Shown: positions 5,630-14,403 of the stretch, one piece after another
Layout: each line of letters opens with the position of its first letter
Position numbering within the stretch: the first letter of the stretch is position 1
NCBI GenBank assembly: GCA_025355485.1
Contig: JANXZP010000161.1
Span: 1 to 14,403 of the forward strand
Source of the DNA: Pseudomonadota bacterium
GTDB lineage: Bacteria; Pseudomonadota; Gammaproteobacteria; Xanthomonadales; Xanthomonadaceae
Direction: 5' to 3'
DNA length: 14,403 nucleotides
Made by a program: the position numbers and the translations under genes
Notes under the pieces: model-generated
The model's input: the letters and a program-made list of their open reading frames with translations, nothing else
The model's database searches: none
Told to the model about the DNA's origin: nothing

Positions 5630-7654
5630 TCACAGCCAGTGTTCCGGCGAATCGTTTCCGTATTCGATGTGTGTCTCCGGCACCAGCGATTCTGACGCAA
5701 AAAACGCACGCACGTCGCCAATCTCGCGCGTGCGCGGCAGCGGCGGCAGGCTGTCGAGGAACACGCGCCCATAGGATTTGCCCAGCAGGCGCGGGTCGCA
5801 CAGCACCAGCAGGCCGCGATCTTCAAAGCTGCGGATCAGCCGGCCCGCACCCTGCTTGAGCGAAATCACCGCGGTCGGCAACTGTTCGTCGCGAAATGGA
5901 TTGCCGCCGGCGCGACGCACGGCGTCGAGTCGCGCTTCGAGTACCGGATCGTCGGGCGCGGCGAATGGCAGGCGATCGATCGCGACCACCGACAGCGCAT
6001 CGCCCGGTACGTCCACGCCTTCCCAGAAACTCGCCGCGCCGAGCAGCACGCCATTGCCCGACGCACGGAAGCGATCCAGCAGCACATTGCGCGGCGCGCT
6101 GCCCTGCACGAACAGCGGCCATGGATCGTTGGCGAGCAGATCGGCGGCCTCGCGCAACGCGCGATGCGAGGTGAACAACAGGAACGCGCGTCCGTCCGAG
6201 GCCTGCAGCACCGGTCGCAGCGCGTCGATCAGTGCGCGCACGTACTCGCGCTGGTTCGGTTCGGGCAGACCGCGCGGCAGGTAGCACAGCGCCTGTCGCG
6301 GCCAATCGAACGGACTCGGTTGCAGCAGCGTCGTCGGTTCATCGAGCCCGAGTCGGCCCGCGATGTGGCCGAAGTCGGCATCCACCGCGAGCGTTGCCGA
6401 GGTGAACACCCACGCCGCGCGGCTCGCTTCGCGAAAATTCCGCAGCGGCGCGGACACGTCCAGCGGCGTGCGTTGCAGCATGAAGCCGCGCGGCGTGAGT
6501 TCGTACCAACGCACACCGGGAACGTCAGGTTCTCCGGCAGTCGTTCCGGTCGGCCGGCCTGTTTCGTCGTCGTCTTCGCCTCGGCGCCAGTGCGCGAGCC
6601 GGCTGCGCTGCATGTTCGCGCGTTCGAATGCAGTCGCGAAGCCCGGCGACGCTTCGGCCAGCGCGGACAGCGCGCCGGCCAGTTGTTCGAGTTCGTGATC
6701 GAGCGCATCCAGCGCCTCGGCGGCATTGGAGTGGCCGAGCAAGCGCAGATGCGTGCCGCGCTGCGGCAGCGGGTCGAGCGCGAGGCGCAACAACCGCAGC
6801 GCGTGTTCGAGTCCGCGCGCAGGCTGCTGGATTGTCGCCAGCGCCGACGCCACGTTCGCGCATTCCGACAAAGCATCGCGCGCGAGATCGCCGAGCTGGC
6901 GCGAACCGATCGCCTCGCCGAAGAATTGCGCGGCCAGTTCCGGCAATTGGTGCGCCTCGTCGAGCACGAATGCGTGCGCGCCCGGCAGGATTTCGCCGAA
7001 GCCTTCCTGCTTGATCGCCAGATCCGCGAGCAGCAGGTGATGGTTCACCACCACGATATCGGCGACCTGCGCTTCGGCGCGCGCCTTCACCACGAAGCAC
7101 TCGCCCCAGAACGGACACTCGCTGCCGAGGCAATTCTCGGCGGTCGAGGTGATCTGCGGCCACAGCGGCGTGTCTTCGGGGATGTCGTCGAGTTCGGCCA
7201 GATCGCCGCGCTTCGTGCGCGACGACCACGCGAGCACGCGCTGGAATTGCGCGACGGATTCGCGCGACTGGAACCGCGATTCGCCTTTCGCCTGGTTCAT
7301 GCGATAGAGGCAAAGATAATTCGCGCGACCCTTGAGCAACGCACTGCGCAGGCCGATGCCGAGCGCTTCGCGCACGCGCGGCAGGTCGCGGTGATAGAGC
7401 TGGTCCTGCAACGCGCGCGTGCCAGTCGAGATGATCACGCGCTGGCCCGACAGCAGGGCCGGCACCAGGTAGGCGTACGTCTTGCCGGTGCCGGTACCGG
7501 CTTCGGCGATCAGATAGTCACGCTGCTCGAATGCATCGGCGATGGCTTCGGCGAGCCGCATCTGCGCAGCGCGCGGCGTGTAGCCGGAGAGCCGCTGCGC
7601 GAGCAGGCCGTCCTCGGCGAGCGCGGCGCGCGTACGTTCGGAAAGTTCCGACAC
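5630..7654 (-). CDS. yoaA: ATP-dependent DNA helicase, YoaA/DinG (XPD-like, Fe-S) family
   Basis: A 674-residue superfamily 2 helicase expected to unwind DNA 5' to 3'. E. coli YoaA, of similar length, helps with damaged replication forks together with HolC. Numbering from the GTG at 7654: Walker A is EAGTGTGKT (51-59), the DEAH box is LDEAHQ (231-236), and motif VI is QGAGRLIR (about 601-608). Four cysteines, C115, C175, C180 and C186 (the last three in NCLGSECPFWGEC), match the 4Fe-4S cluster of the XPD/DinG group. I chose the GTG because VSELSERTRAALAEDG is the usual family start and leaves a 5-base gap after the lipoprotein stop. An ATG at 7690 would add 12 residues and overlap that gene. 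yoaA is preferred over dinG because of size and the adjacent tsaB. Confidence 0.92.
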   Translation of the reverse strand: MSELSERTRAALAEDGLLAQRLSGYTPRAAQMRLAEAIADAFEQRDYLIAEAGTGTGKTYAYLVPALLSGQRVIISTGTRALQDQLYHRDLPRVREALGIGLRSALLKGRANYLCLYRMNQAKGESRFQSRESVAQFQRVLAWSSRTKRGDLAELDDIPEDTPLWPQITSTAENCLGSECPFWGECFVVKARAEAQVADIVVVNHHLLLADLAIKQEGFGEILPGAHAFVLDEAHQLPELAAQFFGEAIGSRQLGDLARDALSECANVASALATIQQPARGLEHALRLLRLALDPLPQRGTHLRLLGHSNAAEALDALDHELEQLAGALSALAEASPGFATAFERANMQRSRLAHWRRGEDDDETGRPTGTTAGEPDVPGVRWYELTPRGFMLQRTPLDVSAPLRNFREASRAAWVFTSATLAVDADFGHIAGRLGLDEPTTLLQPSPFDWPRQALCYLPRGLPEPNQREYVRALIDALRPVLQASDGRAFLLFTSHRALREAADLLANDPWPLFVQGSAPRNVLLDRFRASGNGVLLGAASFWEGVDVPGDALSVVAIDRLPFAAPDDPVLEARLDAVRRAGGNPFRDEQLPTAVISLKQGAGRLIRSFEDRGLLVLCDPRLLGKSYGRVFLDSLPPLPRTREIGDVRAFFASESLVPETHIEYGNDSPEHWL

Positions 7655-7659
7655 CCGTC

Positions 7660-8211
7660 CTACATCCGCACTGGCGGCGCGATCGTGCATGTCGCAAGCT
7701 GCTGCGCCGCGTTCTGCACGCCGACTGCGTCGCCGCGCGCGAGGCGCACGAACCGCAGCGTCGTCCAGTTGCGCCGGCACAGCGAGCCGAGTTTCGGGCC
7801 GCGATCGTACGACTGCTGTGCGAACAGTTCGGCTTGTTTCCAATTCTGCTGGTACAGCGCGTATTCGGCGGCCTGCTGCAACAGTTCGGGATCGCCCGGC
7901 ACCATCGCCAGTGCCTGCGCGATGGATTGCGCGGCGCCGACGACATCGGCTTGCGCCTCGAGTTTCGCGGCACGCGCGCGCAAGTCCTCGACCTGCGGAT
8001 CGCGCAACGGGACGACGTCGAGCGTCTCCGCGTCGACGCCCGCTGCGCGCACTTGCGCGAGCATGTCCTGCGGCGTCGGCAACGCGGGCCGTACACCCGT
8101 CGATGCCGGCGGCGCATCCGGAGCGCAGGCGGCGCAGATCAGCGACAGCGCGCATGCGACCATCGTGCATAAAAACCGATTGGAAAACCCGCTCATGGGT
8201 GCTTGCTTCAT
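7660..8211 (-). CDS. TPR-like lipoprotein coupled to PBP1b (candidate LpoP-type activator)
   Basis: A 183-residue protein starting at the ATG at 8211, which overlaps the mrcB stop (ATGA). A second ATG at 8196 would shorten it by five residues. The N-terminus has a basic start and a hydrophobic core ending ALSLICAAC, then APDAPP, so lipidation at C29 is likely although Cys at -3 is unusual. A proline-rich linker follows. The rest is helical, with paired-helix segments AAQSIAQALAMVPGDPELLQ and AAEYALYQQNWKQAELFAQQ (A-x8-P and W-K-x-A-E patterns) typical of TPR units. Known biology: Pseudomonas LpoP is an outer-membrane TPR lipoprotein that activates PBP1b and is encoded next to it. Length, topology and tight coupling to mrcB make this a plausible equivalent, but sequence homology is not demonstrated here. 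Confidence 0.8.
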   Translation of the reverse strand: MKQAPMSGFSNRFLCTMVACALSLICAACAPDAPPASTGVRPALPTPQDMLAQVRAAGVDAETLDVVPLRDPQVEDLRARAAKLEAQADVVGAAQSIAQALAMVPGDPELLQQAAEYALYQQNWKQAELFAQQSYDRGPKLGSLCRRNWTTLRFVRLARGDAVGVQNAAQQLATCTIAPPVRM

Positions 8212-10658
8212 TGGTGCTGATCCGGCGCCGTTGCCGGCGTTGGCTGCTGCGCCGGCGGCGGCGTTTGCTGCGTGTCCTGGCCATCGCTCTGCGCCGGCGT
8301 CGTGCCGAGTTCGGGATTGCCGTCGTCGGCGCTCGGCACGCGGATCCAGCCCTGCTCGTCGGCCGGATTCGCGACCGCATCGCAGGGCGCTGGCCCGGTC
8401 GGCGCGAATCCCTGCACGAACGCGAAGTGGCGCGCGCCCGGGCAACTCGCGTCCACGCTGGTCAGTTGCGACGGACTGACCCACGCCCATTCCATGCCCT
8501 GGCTACCGACCGTCAGCGATGCGCTCGGCAATTTCTTGAACAGCCCGGCCCACACGCGCATCGCGCCGGTCGCGCCGTACAGGCCGGTCTCCGCGTTCTG
8601 GTCGTTGCCGACCCAGATCACCGCGAGGTGATTGCCGGTGAAGCCTGCGAACCAACTATCGCGGCTGTCGTTGCTGGTGCCGGTCTTGCCGGCCGCCTGC
8701 AGATACCCGAGCCCGTCGCCCTGCAGCGCGTGCGCGGTGCCGGCGACGACGACCTGCTGCATCGCCAGCGTCACCAGCCGCGCAGCGAGCGCATCGCCGG
8801 GCTGCGCGACCGCGGCCTTGCTGTCGTAGCGCTTGACCAGCGCGCCGTGCGCATCGAGTACGCCGCGCACCGCGTGCAACGGCTGCACTTGTCCGCCCGA
8901 TGCGAGGAATTGATACAACTGCGCCATAGCGAACGGAGTCTGGTCGACCGCGCCGAGGATCAGCGACGGATTCGGATCCGCATCGATGCCGGCGAGTACC
9001 TTGATGATCTTCGCGATGCGCTCGACGCTGACGTCCATCCCGACCCGCACCGTCGCCTGGTTGTACGACTGCGCGAGCGCGTCGATCAAGCGCACGCTGC
9101 CGTGGCTGCGGCCGTCGGAATTCGACGGCGACCAGCGCCTGCCGTTGCCGAGGGTGACGCTGACCGGCGCATCCTCGACCACGCTCGCCAGCGAATATTT
9201 TCCCGGTTGCGCGAGTGCGAGCAGGTACACGAACGGCTTGAGCAGCGAACCCACCGGACGCTGCGCATCGAGCGCGCGGTTGAATCCCGGCTGCGCGACA
9301 TCGCGTCCGCCGACCACCGCGAGCACGTCGCCGTCGCGCACATCGGTCACGACCAGGCCGCCTTCGAGCGCCGGGCCTTTCTTGCGCTGCACCTTGTCGA
9401 GCGCGTCCTGCAAGGCCTGCTCGGCGTCGATCTGCGCGGCCGGATCGAGCGTGCTGTGGATCACCAGCCCCGCGCCCTTGAGGCTGTCGGCCGGATAGTC
9501 GGTCTGCAATTGCCGGCGCACCAGATCCACGAACGCCGGATAGCGGTTGGTGACGATGCCCGGATGCATGCTGATGCCCAGCGGCGCCGCGGTCGCGCGC
9601 TCGGCCTCGGCGGCGCTGATCAGTCCGGTTTCGAGGAACTCGCCGATCGCCACGTTGCGACGAAGCATCGCGCGATCGGGATAGCGGCGCGGATCGTAGT
9701 AGGACGGGCCCTTGATCAAGCCGATCAGCAAGGCGACATCCTGCGTCTGCAGCGCCGGCAGCGGCTTGCCGTACCAGAACTGCGAAGCCGCCGCGATGCC
9801 GTGGATCGACTGGCTGCCCTGCTGGCCGAGGTACACCTGGTTGAGGTAGGCCTCGAGGATGGTCTGCTTGTCGAAGCGCGACTCGATGATGATCGCGTAC
9901 AGCGCCTCGTTGACCTTGCGACTGAGGTGGCGCTGGTTGTTGAGGAACAGGCTGCGCACCAACTGCTGGGTCAACGTGCTGCCGCCCTGGCGCAGTTCGC
10001 CCTCGCGCGCATTGACCCACATCGCGCGCACGATGCCCCACACATCGACGCCGTGGTGGCTCTTGAAACTGCGATCCTCGACCGCTTGCAATCCGCCGAC
10101 CAGCAACGGCGGCACATCGGCCGCGCGCACGAGCTGGCGTTCTTCCTGGCTCGATCCGTACAGCGCGGCGATCCGCGCCGGGTCGAGCGTCGCCGCGTCC
10201 AGCGGTTTGCCGTTGGGATCCTTGATCGAGACGACGCGGCGTTCGCTGAGAATCACGTCGACCGTCTTTGCCGCGACCGGCCCACCGACATCGTTGAAGC
10301 CGCGGCTGGAGATGCGGAAGCGGTCGCCATCGACGCGATAGCTGCCCGGATTGTTGCCAACGCCGTCGTTGCGGTATAGCGACGCGGACAGTTCGAGCAA
10401 CAGGGTCGGCGCATCCAACCGCTGCCCGTGCTCAAGCTTGAGCGGCTGCGCGTAGACCGTGGTCGGCACCTGCCATTGCAGTTGCCCGAAGATCTCGCGC
10501 ACCTGGCCGTCGAGCACCCACACATACGGGATCAGGACGCCGAGGAAGAGCCCGAACCCGGCGAGCGACAGATACAGCAGCCAGTGCTTCCAGCCGTGTG
10601 CTGGCGCGCCGTCGTCCTCTTCGTCATCGTCGTCGAAATCGTCGTCGCTGCGCCGCAT
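8208..10658 (-). CDS. mrcB: Penicillin-binding protein 1B, bifunctional glycosyltransferase/transpeptidase
   Basis: An 816-residue class A PBP that polymerises lipid II and cross-links peptidoglycan at the inner membrane. The N-terminus is short and very acidic (DDDFDDDDEEDD). One membrane helix follows at about residues 26-48, then a UB2H-like region (about 65-145) that binds activator lipoproteins in PBP1b. The GT51 domain holds AVEDRSFKSHHGVD (catalytic E195) and QGGSTLTQQLVR. In the transpeptidase, SLLK starts at the nucleophile S471, SYN is at 531-533 and KTGTS starts at 658. All motifs are intact. The C-terminal tail is rich in Gln, Pro and Thr. I chose the ATG at 10658 because GGGAG lies five bases upstream. 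An ATG at 10670 would add four residues. The lipoprotein gene overlaps its stop. It is divergent from the glycosyltransferase gene. Confidence 0.95.
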   Translation of the reverse strand: MRRSDDDFDDDDEEDDGAPAHGWKHWLLYLSLAGFGLFLGVLIPYVWVLDGQVREIFGQLQWQVPTTVYAQPLKLEHGQRLDAPTLLLELSASLYRNDGVGNNPGSYRVDGDRFRISSRGFNDVGGPVAAKTVDVILSERRVVSIKDPNGKPLDAATLDPARIAALYGSSQEERQLVRAADVPPLLVGGLQAVEDRSFKSHHGVDVWGIVRAMWVNAREGELRQGGSTLTQQLVRSLFLNNQRHLSRKVNEALYAIIIESRFDKQTILEAYLNQVYLGQQGSQSIHGIAAASQFWYGKPLPALQTQDVALLIGLIKGPSYYDPRRYPDRAMLRRNVAIGEFLETGLISAAEAERATAAPLGISMHPGIVTNRYPAFVDLVRRQLQTDYPADSLKGAGLVIHSTLDPAAQIDAEQALQDALDKVQRKKGPALEGGLVVTDVRDGDVLAVVGGRDVAQPGFNRALDAQRPVGSLLKPFVYLLALAQPGKYSLASVVEDAPVSVTLGNGRRWSPSNSDGRSHGSVRLIDALAQSYNQATVRVGMDVSVERIAKIIKVLAGIDADPNPSLILGAVDQTPFAMAQLYQFLASGGQVQPLHAVRGVLDAHGALVKRYDSKAAVAQPGDALAARLVTLAMQQVVVAGTAHALQGDGLGYLQAAGKTGTSNDSRDSWFAGFTGNHLAVIWVGNDQNAETGLYGATGAMRVWAGLFKKLPSASLTVGSQGMEWAWVSPSQLTSVDASCPGARHFAFVQGFAPTGPAPCDAVANPADEQGWIRVPSADDGNPELGTTPAQSDGQDTQQTPPPAQQPTPATAPDQHQ

Positions 10659-10773
10659 TGGGTCTCCCATTTGCCGATGCGAAGTCTAACGCGTCCTGCC
10701 GGTCGGACGCCGCTGCCTGTCGCCATGGCTGAGTGCACGGTAATCTAGCTAACCGTCCCTGTTCAGCCTGTGA
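10659..10773. promoter_or_regulatory. Divergent intergenic region between mrcB and the glycosyltransferase gene
   Basis: About 115 bp holds the promoters of both divergent genes. GTAATCTAGCTAACC (10740-10754) is the only A/T-rich patch and is the best place for a -10 in either direction, but no good -35 partner is evident. GCGTCC/GGACGC (10691-10696 and 10705-10710) forms a small inverted repeat that could be an operator. None of these can be assigned firmly. Confidence 0.35.
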
Positions 10774-13700
10774 ATGACCACAGCTTCGCAACCCCTGCTC
10801 TGCCTGTGGACCGCGCGCACGCCGCTGCCGGCCCGCATCGCCGCGTGGCATGCGTTGCTGCCGGCCGGAACCCGAATCGTGCTGGCCGCGCCTACCGCCT
10901 GCGAAGGCGCGGGCTGGATCGAATGCGTGGGCGATCCGCTGTCGGCGTTGTCCGCGATCGCGCAGGCCGATCTGCAACACGACGTGGTGTTCGCGGATCT
11001 CGATGCGCGGCTGACCGGCGATGGCTGGCGAGACCTGCTGGAAGCCGCCGCCGCGCATCCGGACATCGCGGTGCTGTCGGCGCTCGGTGACGCGGTCGCG
11101 GCGCTGGATGCCTGGCCCGATGCGAGCGCCGACGATGCGGGCCTCGCCAAGTACGCCGATGGAGTGGATCGTGCGTATGGCGAGCGCGCCCTGTTCGCGA
11201 CCGCGTTGTGGTCGCCGGGCTTGAGTTACTGGCGCAGAGCGGCCTTGCGCGATGCCGAACGCGTGCGTGCCGATGCGCTGCCGGAACATCTGCGCGGCGC
11301 GGTACTCGGCAATCTGTACGTGCCATCGCGGCGCGTCGGCGGATTCCCGGACGAGGCGCCGCTTCCGGTGCGCGCATTGCGCGCGCGGCTGGCGACGCTG
11401 GCAAACGCATCTGGCTGGAATCCGCGCGGACGTCCGGTCGTGCTGCATCTGCTGCACGGCTGGGGCGGCGGCGCGGAGCGTTTCGTGCGCGATCTGATCC
11501 ACGCCGACGACGAACGCGCGCATCTGGTGCTGGTCGCGCGCAGCGATCCCGCAGCACGCACGCATGGAGTCGCGCTCGCGCTGCACCACGATTTCGACGC
11601 ACCACCGCTGCGCCTCTGGTCACTCGCCCAACCGATTGTCGATACCGCGTTGCAGTCGCCGGAATACGCCGCCGTGCTCGCCGAGATCCGTTCCGAATGG
11701 GGCGTGGGCGCGGTGCTGGTGTCCTCGCTGATCGGCCACAGCCTTGATGCGCTGCGCACGGGGCTGCCGACCGCAGTCTGCACGCACGATTACTATCCGC
11801 TGTGGCCGATCCTGCATGTCGATTTCGGCGACACGGATGCGAATTGGAGCGATGACGCGCTACGCACTGCTGTGAAGCAACGTGATCCGCATTCGCCGCT
11901 CAAGCCGCGCGATGCACAGCACTGGATCGCCCTGCGCAGCGCGTATGTCGAAGCGTTGCTATCCGCGCACGCAACGATGGTGTCGCCAGGCGCATGGGTC
12001 GTTGCGGATCAGCGCCGGATCGCGCCGAAACTCGAGACGCTGGATTGGCGCGTCATCGCCCACGGGTTCGCCGGCTGGCCCGATACCGCGCCACGCACTG
12101 CGACTGCGACGACAACCACGCACGACTCCACGCGTCCCTTGCGTGTCCTGGTGCTCGGTCGGGTGCAGGGCGGCAAAGGCGAGCATCTGATCGACGCCTT
12201 GCTACCGTCTTTGCCTGACGGCGTCGAACTCGTGCTGCTTGGAGCTGGCGCTGCAGCGATGCGCTGGTTCGGCGACGACCGCGTACATGTCTGCATGGAT
12301 TACGCGCATGCGGATTTGCCGACGCGCATCGCGCAGATCCGGCCCGATCTCGCGCTGTTGCCGGTGTCGGTCAGCGAGACCTGGAGCTACACGCTGAGCG
12401 AATTGTGGTCGCTGAATGTGCCGGTGCTGGCCACGCGCATCGGCAGCCTCGCCAGGCGCATCGCCGATGGTGTCGATGGCCTGATGGTCGCGCCGGACGC
12501 GGCGGTGATCGCCGCGCGATTGCGCACACTGCGCTACGACTGCTCGTCGTTGCGCGCACTGCATCCACCAATCCTTCCGGATGTGCGGCAGATGGCGATG
12601 CGATGGCGCGAAGCGCTGCCCGCGATGGCACCGGAACCCTCTGCGGTTCCGCTCGCGAGTCCGGAGCGCCTGCGCGCACTGGCCGCAGAGCTCGATCTTT
12701 GCGTCGCGCGCGAGAATGTCGCGGCGCAAGCGAAGTCGTTGTCCACGCAGAAAGCCGAACTCGATCGTCGCGGCGAATGGGGGCACGATCTTGATCGCCA
12801 GTTGCGCAGCGCACAGGCCACGCTCGTTACTCTGGAAGCGCGGCTTGTGCTGCTCCAGCAACAGGCCTTGCAGCAAACGGCGGACGCGCTGGAACTTTAC
12901 CAGCAGTTGCAGGCCACGCACGCGTTGTACGAATCCGATACCACCGACCTGAAACGCCAACGTGATGTCGCCGTGCAACTGCGCGATCGGCTCGACGCCG
13001 AACTCGCAAACCTGCTGCGCAGCCTGTCGTGGCGATTGACGAAACCCTTGCGCTGGCTGCGCCGCACGATCTTCAGCGCGTCCGTGCGCGCGCAATTCGC
13101 CTGGAAACGTTCCGGTAACGCGCTGGCACGCACGACCACGAGCCTGCGCAGACGCGGCCTGCGCGGCACCGTGCAACGCGCCCGTCAGGAACTGCGCGGC
13201 CCCATCGCTGCGCCGGCACAAGCGCCGCACGTACCTGCCGCTGAAGCGTTCGCACCGTTCGACGTTCCCTGCGCGACGACGCCGATCGCGAGCATCGTCG
13301 TGCCGGTCTACAACCATTTCGAACACACCCTGACCTGCCTGCGCGCGCTGGTCGCGTGCGGCGATGCAACCGCGTTCGAGGTGATCGTGGTCGATGATGC
13401 ATCGTCCGACGAAACCGCCGAGCGCATGCGCGAGATCGCCGCCGTACGCTATCACCGCAATTCCGAAAACCTCGGCTTCATCGGCGCCTGCAATGCCGGT
13501 GCTGCGCTTGCGCGCGGCGACTACCTGGTGTTCCTCAACAACGACACTGCGGTGCAGCCGGGATGGCTGGATGCGTTGATTGGCACCTTCGATGCGCAAC
13601 CTGGCGCGGGGTTGGTCGGTTCGAAACTCGTGTATCCCGATGGCCGTTTGCAGGAAGCCGGTGGGATCGTCTTCAACGATGCATCGGGCTGGAATTACGG

Positions 13701-14403
13701 ACGCTTCGACGACCCCACCGCGCCGGCCTACAACTTCGTGCGCGAAACCGATTACTGCTCGGGCGCGGCGATCGCGTTGCCGCGCGCCCTGTTCGAACGG
13801 CTCGGCGGATTCGATGCGCTGTATGCACCGGCCTATTACGAGGACACTGACCTGGCGATGAAGGTGCGTGCCGAAGGGCTGAAGGTGCTGTACCAGCCGG
13901 CCTCGATGGTCGTGCATTTCGAGGGCGTGACGTCGGGCACCGACACCGGTGCCGGCATCAAGGCGTACCAGGTCGCGAACCAGCAGAAGTTCCTCGCGCG
14001 CTGGAACGAAAAGCTGGCTGCGCATCCCGCGGCTGGCGATGACATCCGCCGCGCGTGTGAGCACCGCGCCACCCGCCGCGTGCTGGTCATCGATGCCTGC
14101 ACGCCGATGCCGGACCGCGATTCGGGCTCGCTGCGCCTGGTCAACCTGCTCGCGTTGCTGCGCGAGGAAGGTTGTGCGGTGAGTTTCTTTGCCGACAACC
14201 TGCTGCACGACGGGCGCTATACCGAGGCGCTGCAGCAACTCGGCGTGCAGGCGTGGTGGAGCCCGTGGATCCGCGATGTGCCGGGCTGGTTCGCCGAACA
14301 TGGCGCGCTGTTCGATGTGATCATCGCCAGTCGCCACTATGTCGCGAGCAATTACCTCGCGCTCGCGCGTCGGCACGCACCGCAGGCTCGCTTCGTGTTC
14401 GAC
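10774..14403 (+). CDS. Large multi-module glycosyltransferase (GT4 + coiled coil + GT2 + GT4-like), 3' end missing
   Basis: Open from the ATG at 10774 to the window end (1210 codons). A TGA immediately before the ATG rules out an earlier start. Residues 1-215 are not recognised. Residues 220-600 form a GT-B, GT4-like module: VVLHLLHGWGGGAERFVRDL, then HDYYPLWP (338-345), VLVLGRVQGGKGEHLIDALL (from about 457) and ETWSYTLSELWSLNVPVLAT (from 534). A coiled coil (629-750) ends in SWRLTKPLRWL (752-762), a linker often seen in such proteins. A GT2 module starts at P837 (IASIVVPVYNHFEHT), with VDDAS (D874), LNNDT (D924) and YYEDTDLAMKV (E1023). A third, Rossmann-like module starts at V1103 (VLVIDACTPMPDRDSGSLRL). 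It probably adds successive sugars to a surface polysaccharide. No ribosome binding site is evident. The substrate is unknown. Confidence 0.9.
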   Translation, partial: MTTASQPLLCLWTARTPLPARIAAWHALLPAGTRIVLAAPTACEGAGWIECVGDPLSALSAIAQADLQHDVVFADLDARLTGDGWRDLLEAAAAHPDIAVLSALGDAVAALDAWPDASADDAGLAKYADGVDRAYGERALFATALWSPGLSYWRRAALRDAERVRADALPEHLRGAVLGNLYVPSRRVGGFPDEAPLPVRALRARLATLANASGWNPRGRPVVLHLLHGWGGGAERFVRDLIHADDERAHLVLVARSDPAARTHGVALALHHDFDAPPLRLWSLAQPIVDTALQSPEYAAVLAEIRSEWGVGAVLVSSLIGHSLDALRTGLPTAVCTHDYYPLWPILHVDFGDTDANWSDDALRTAVKQRDPHSPLKPRDAQHWIALRSAYVEALLSAHATMVSPGAWVVADQRRIAPKLETLDWRVIAHGFAGWPDTAPRTATATTTTHDSTRPLRVLVLGRVQGGKGEHLIDALLPSLPDGVELVLLGAGAAAMRWFGDDRVHVCMDYAHADLPTRIAQIRPDLALLPVSVSETWSYTLSELWSLNVPVLATRIGSLARRIADGVDGLMVAPDAAVIAARLRTLRYDCSSLRALHPPILPDVRQMAMRWREALPAMAPEPSAVPLASPERLRALAAELDLCVARENVAAQAKSLSTQKAELDRRGEWGHDLDRQLRSAQATLVTLEARLVLLQQQALQQTADALELYQQLQATHALYESDTTDLKRQRDVAVQLRDRLDAELANLLRSLSWRLTKPLRWLRRTIFSASVRAQFAWKRSGNALARTTTSLRRRGLRGTVQRARQELRGPIAAPAQAPHVPAAEAFAPFDVPCATTPIASIVVPVYNHFEHTLTCLRALVACGDATAFEVIVVDDASSDETAERMREIAAVRYHRNSENLGFIGACNAGAALARGDYLVFLNNDTAVQPGWLDALIGTFDAQPGAGLVGSKLVYPDGRLQEAGGIVFNDASGWNYGRFDDPTAPAYNFVRETDYCSGAAIALPRALFERLGGFDALYAPAYYEDTDLAMKVRAEGLKVLYQPASMVVHFEGVTSGTDTGAGIKAYQVANQQKFLARWNEKLAAHPAAGDDIRRACEHRATRRVLVIDACTPMPDRDSGSLRLVNLLALLREEGCAVSFFADNLLHDGRYTEALQQLGVQAWWSPWIRDVPGWFAEHGALFDVIIASRHYVASNYLALARRHAPQARFVFD

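Noticed and set aside
6164..10379. Very long open frames on the plus strand (6164-8479 and 7689-10379) opposite the helicase, lipoprotein and mrcB genes
   Set aside because: They are antisense to clear conserved genes, are extremely Arg-rich, have no recognisable motifs, and are expected in GC-rich coding DNA where stops are rare on the opposite strand.
12202..14376. A 724-codon frame on the minus strand opposite the glycosyltransferase
   Set aside because: The plus-strand frame has intact GT4 and GT2 motifs throughout. The minus frame is Arg/Gln/His-rich with no domain signature, so it is a shadow.

Overview
The window is GC-rich chromosomal DNA from a gammaproteobacterium. The best guess is the Lysobacterales (Xanthomonadales), perhaps Rhodanobacteraceae-like. 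This rests on the yoaA-tsaB pairing, the PBP1b architecture, the DUF6868- and DUF6249-like small membrane proteins and the codon bias. No rRNA or marker gene confirms it, so the taxon is inference. I see no tRNA, rRNA or CRISPR array.

Layout, left to right. (1) Positions 1-142: the last 35 codons of an IS3-family transposase and the probable right end of the element, followed by about 240 bp without a convincing gene. (2) Positions 387-1924, plus strand: a two-helix DUF6868-like membrane protein, a VOC (glyoxalase-fold) protein and a short ATP-grasp protein. (3) Positions 2171-3381, plus strand: an msrB-msrA pair. Both products carry export signals (Tat-like on MsrB, Sec-like on MsrA), so they form a periplasmic methionine sulfoxide repair unit. 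It ends in a hairpin terminator. (4) Positions 3412-4878: an ECF sigma factor gene overlapping a two-helix anti-sigma-like gene (minus strand), divergent from a small three-helix membrane protein (plus strand). The 151-bp gap between them holds two outward-facing copies of one promoter-like sequence, TGCAACC-N16-T(A/G)TCCATCG. This fits a self-regulating ECF circuit that drives both sides. (5) Positions 4912-10658, minus strand: a tight cluster transcribed mrcB (PBP1b), a TPR-like lipoprotein, a yoaA/dinG-type Fe-S helicase, then tsaB. The lipoprotein is translationally coupled to mrcB and is a candidate LpoP-type PBP1b activator. (6) Positions 10774 to the window end, plus strand: one very long glycosyltransferase reading frame (1210 codons present, 3' end outside the window). 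It contains a GT4 (GT-B) module, a coiled-coil linker, a GT2 (GT-A) module and the start of a third, GT4-like module, typical of a surface polysaccharide or O-antigen locus.

Themes: envelope maintenance (PBP1b and its possible activator, surface polysaccharide synthesis, periplasmic Msr repair) lies beside an ECF stress-response module. The most notable observations are the paired ECF promoters, the possible PBP1b activator and the multi-module glycosyltransferase.
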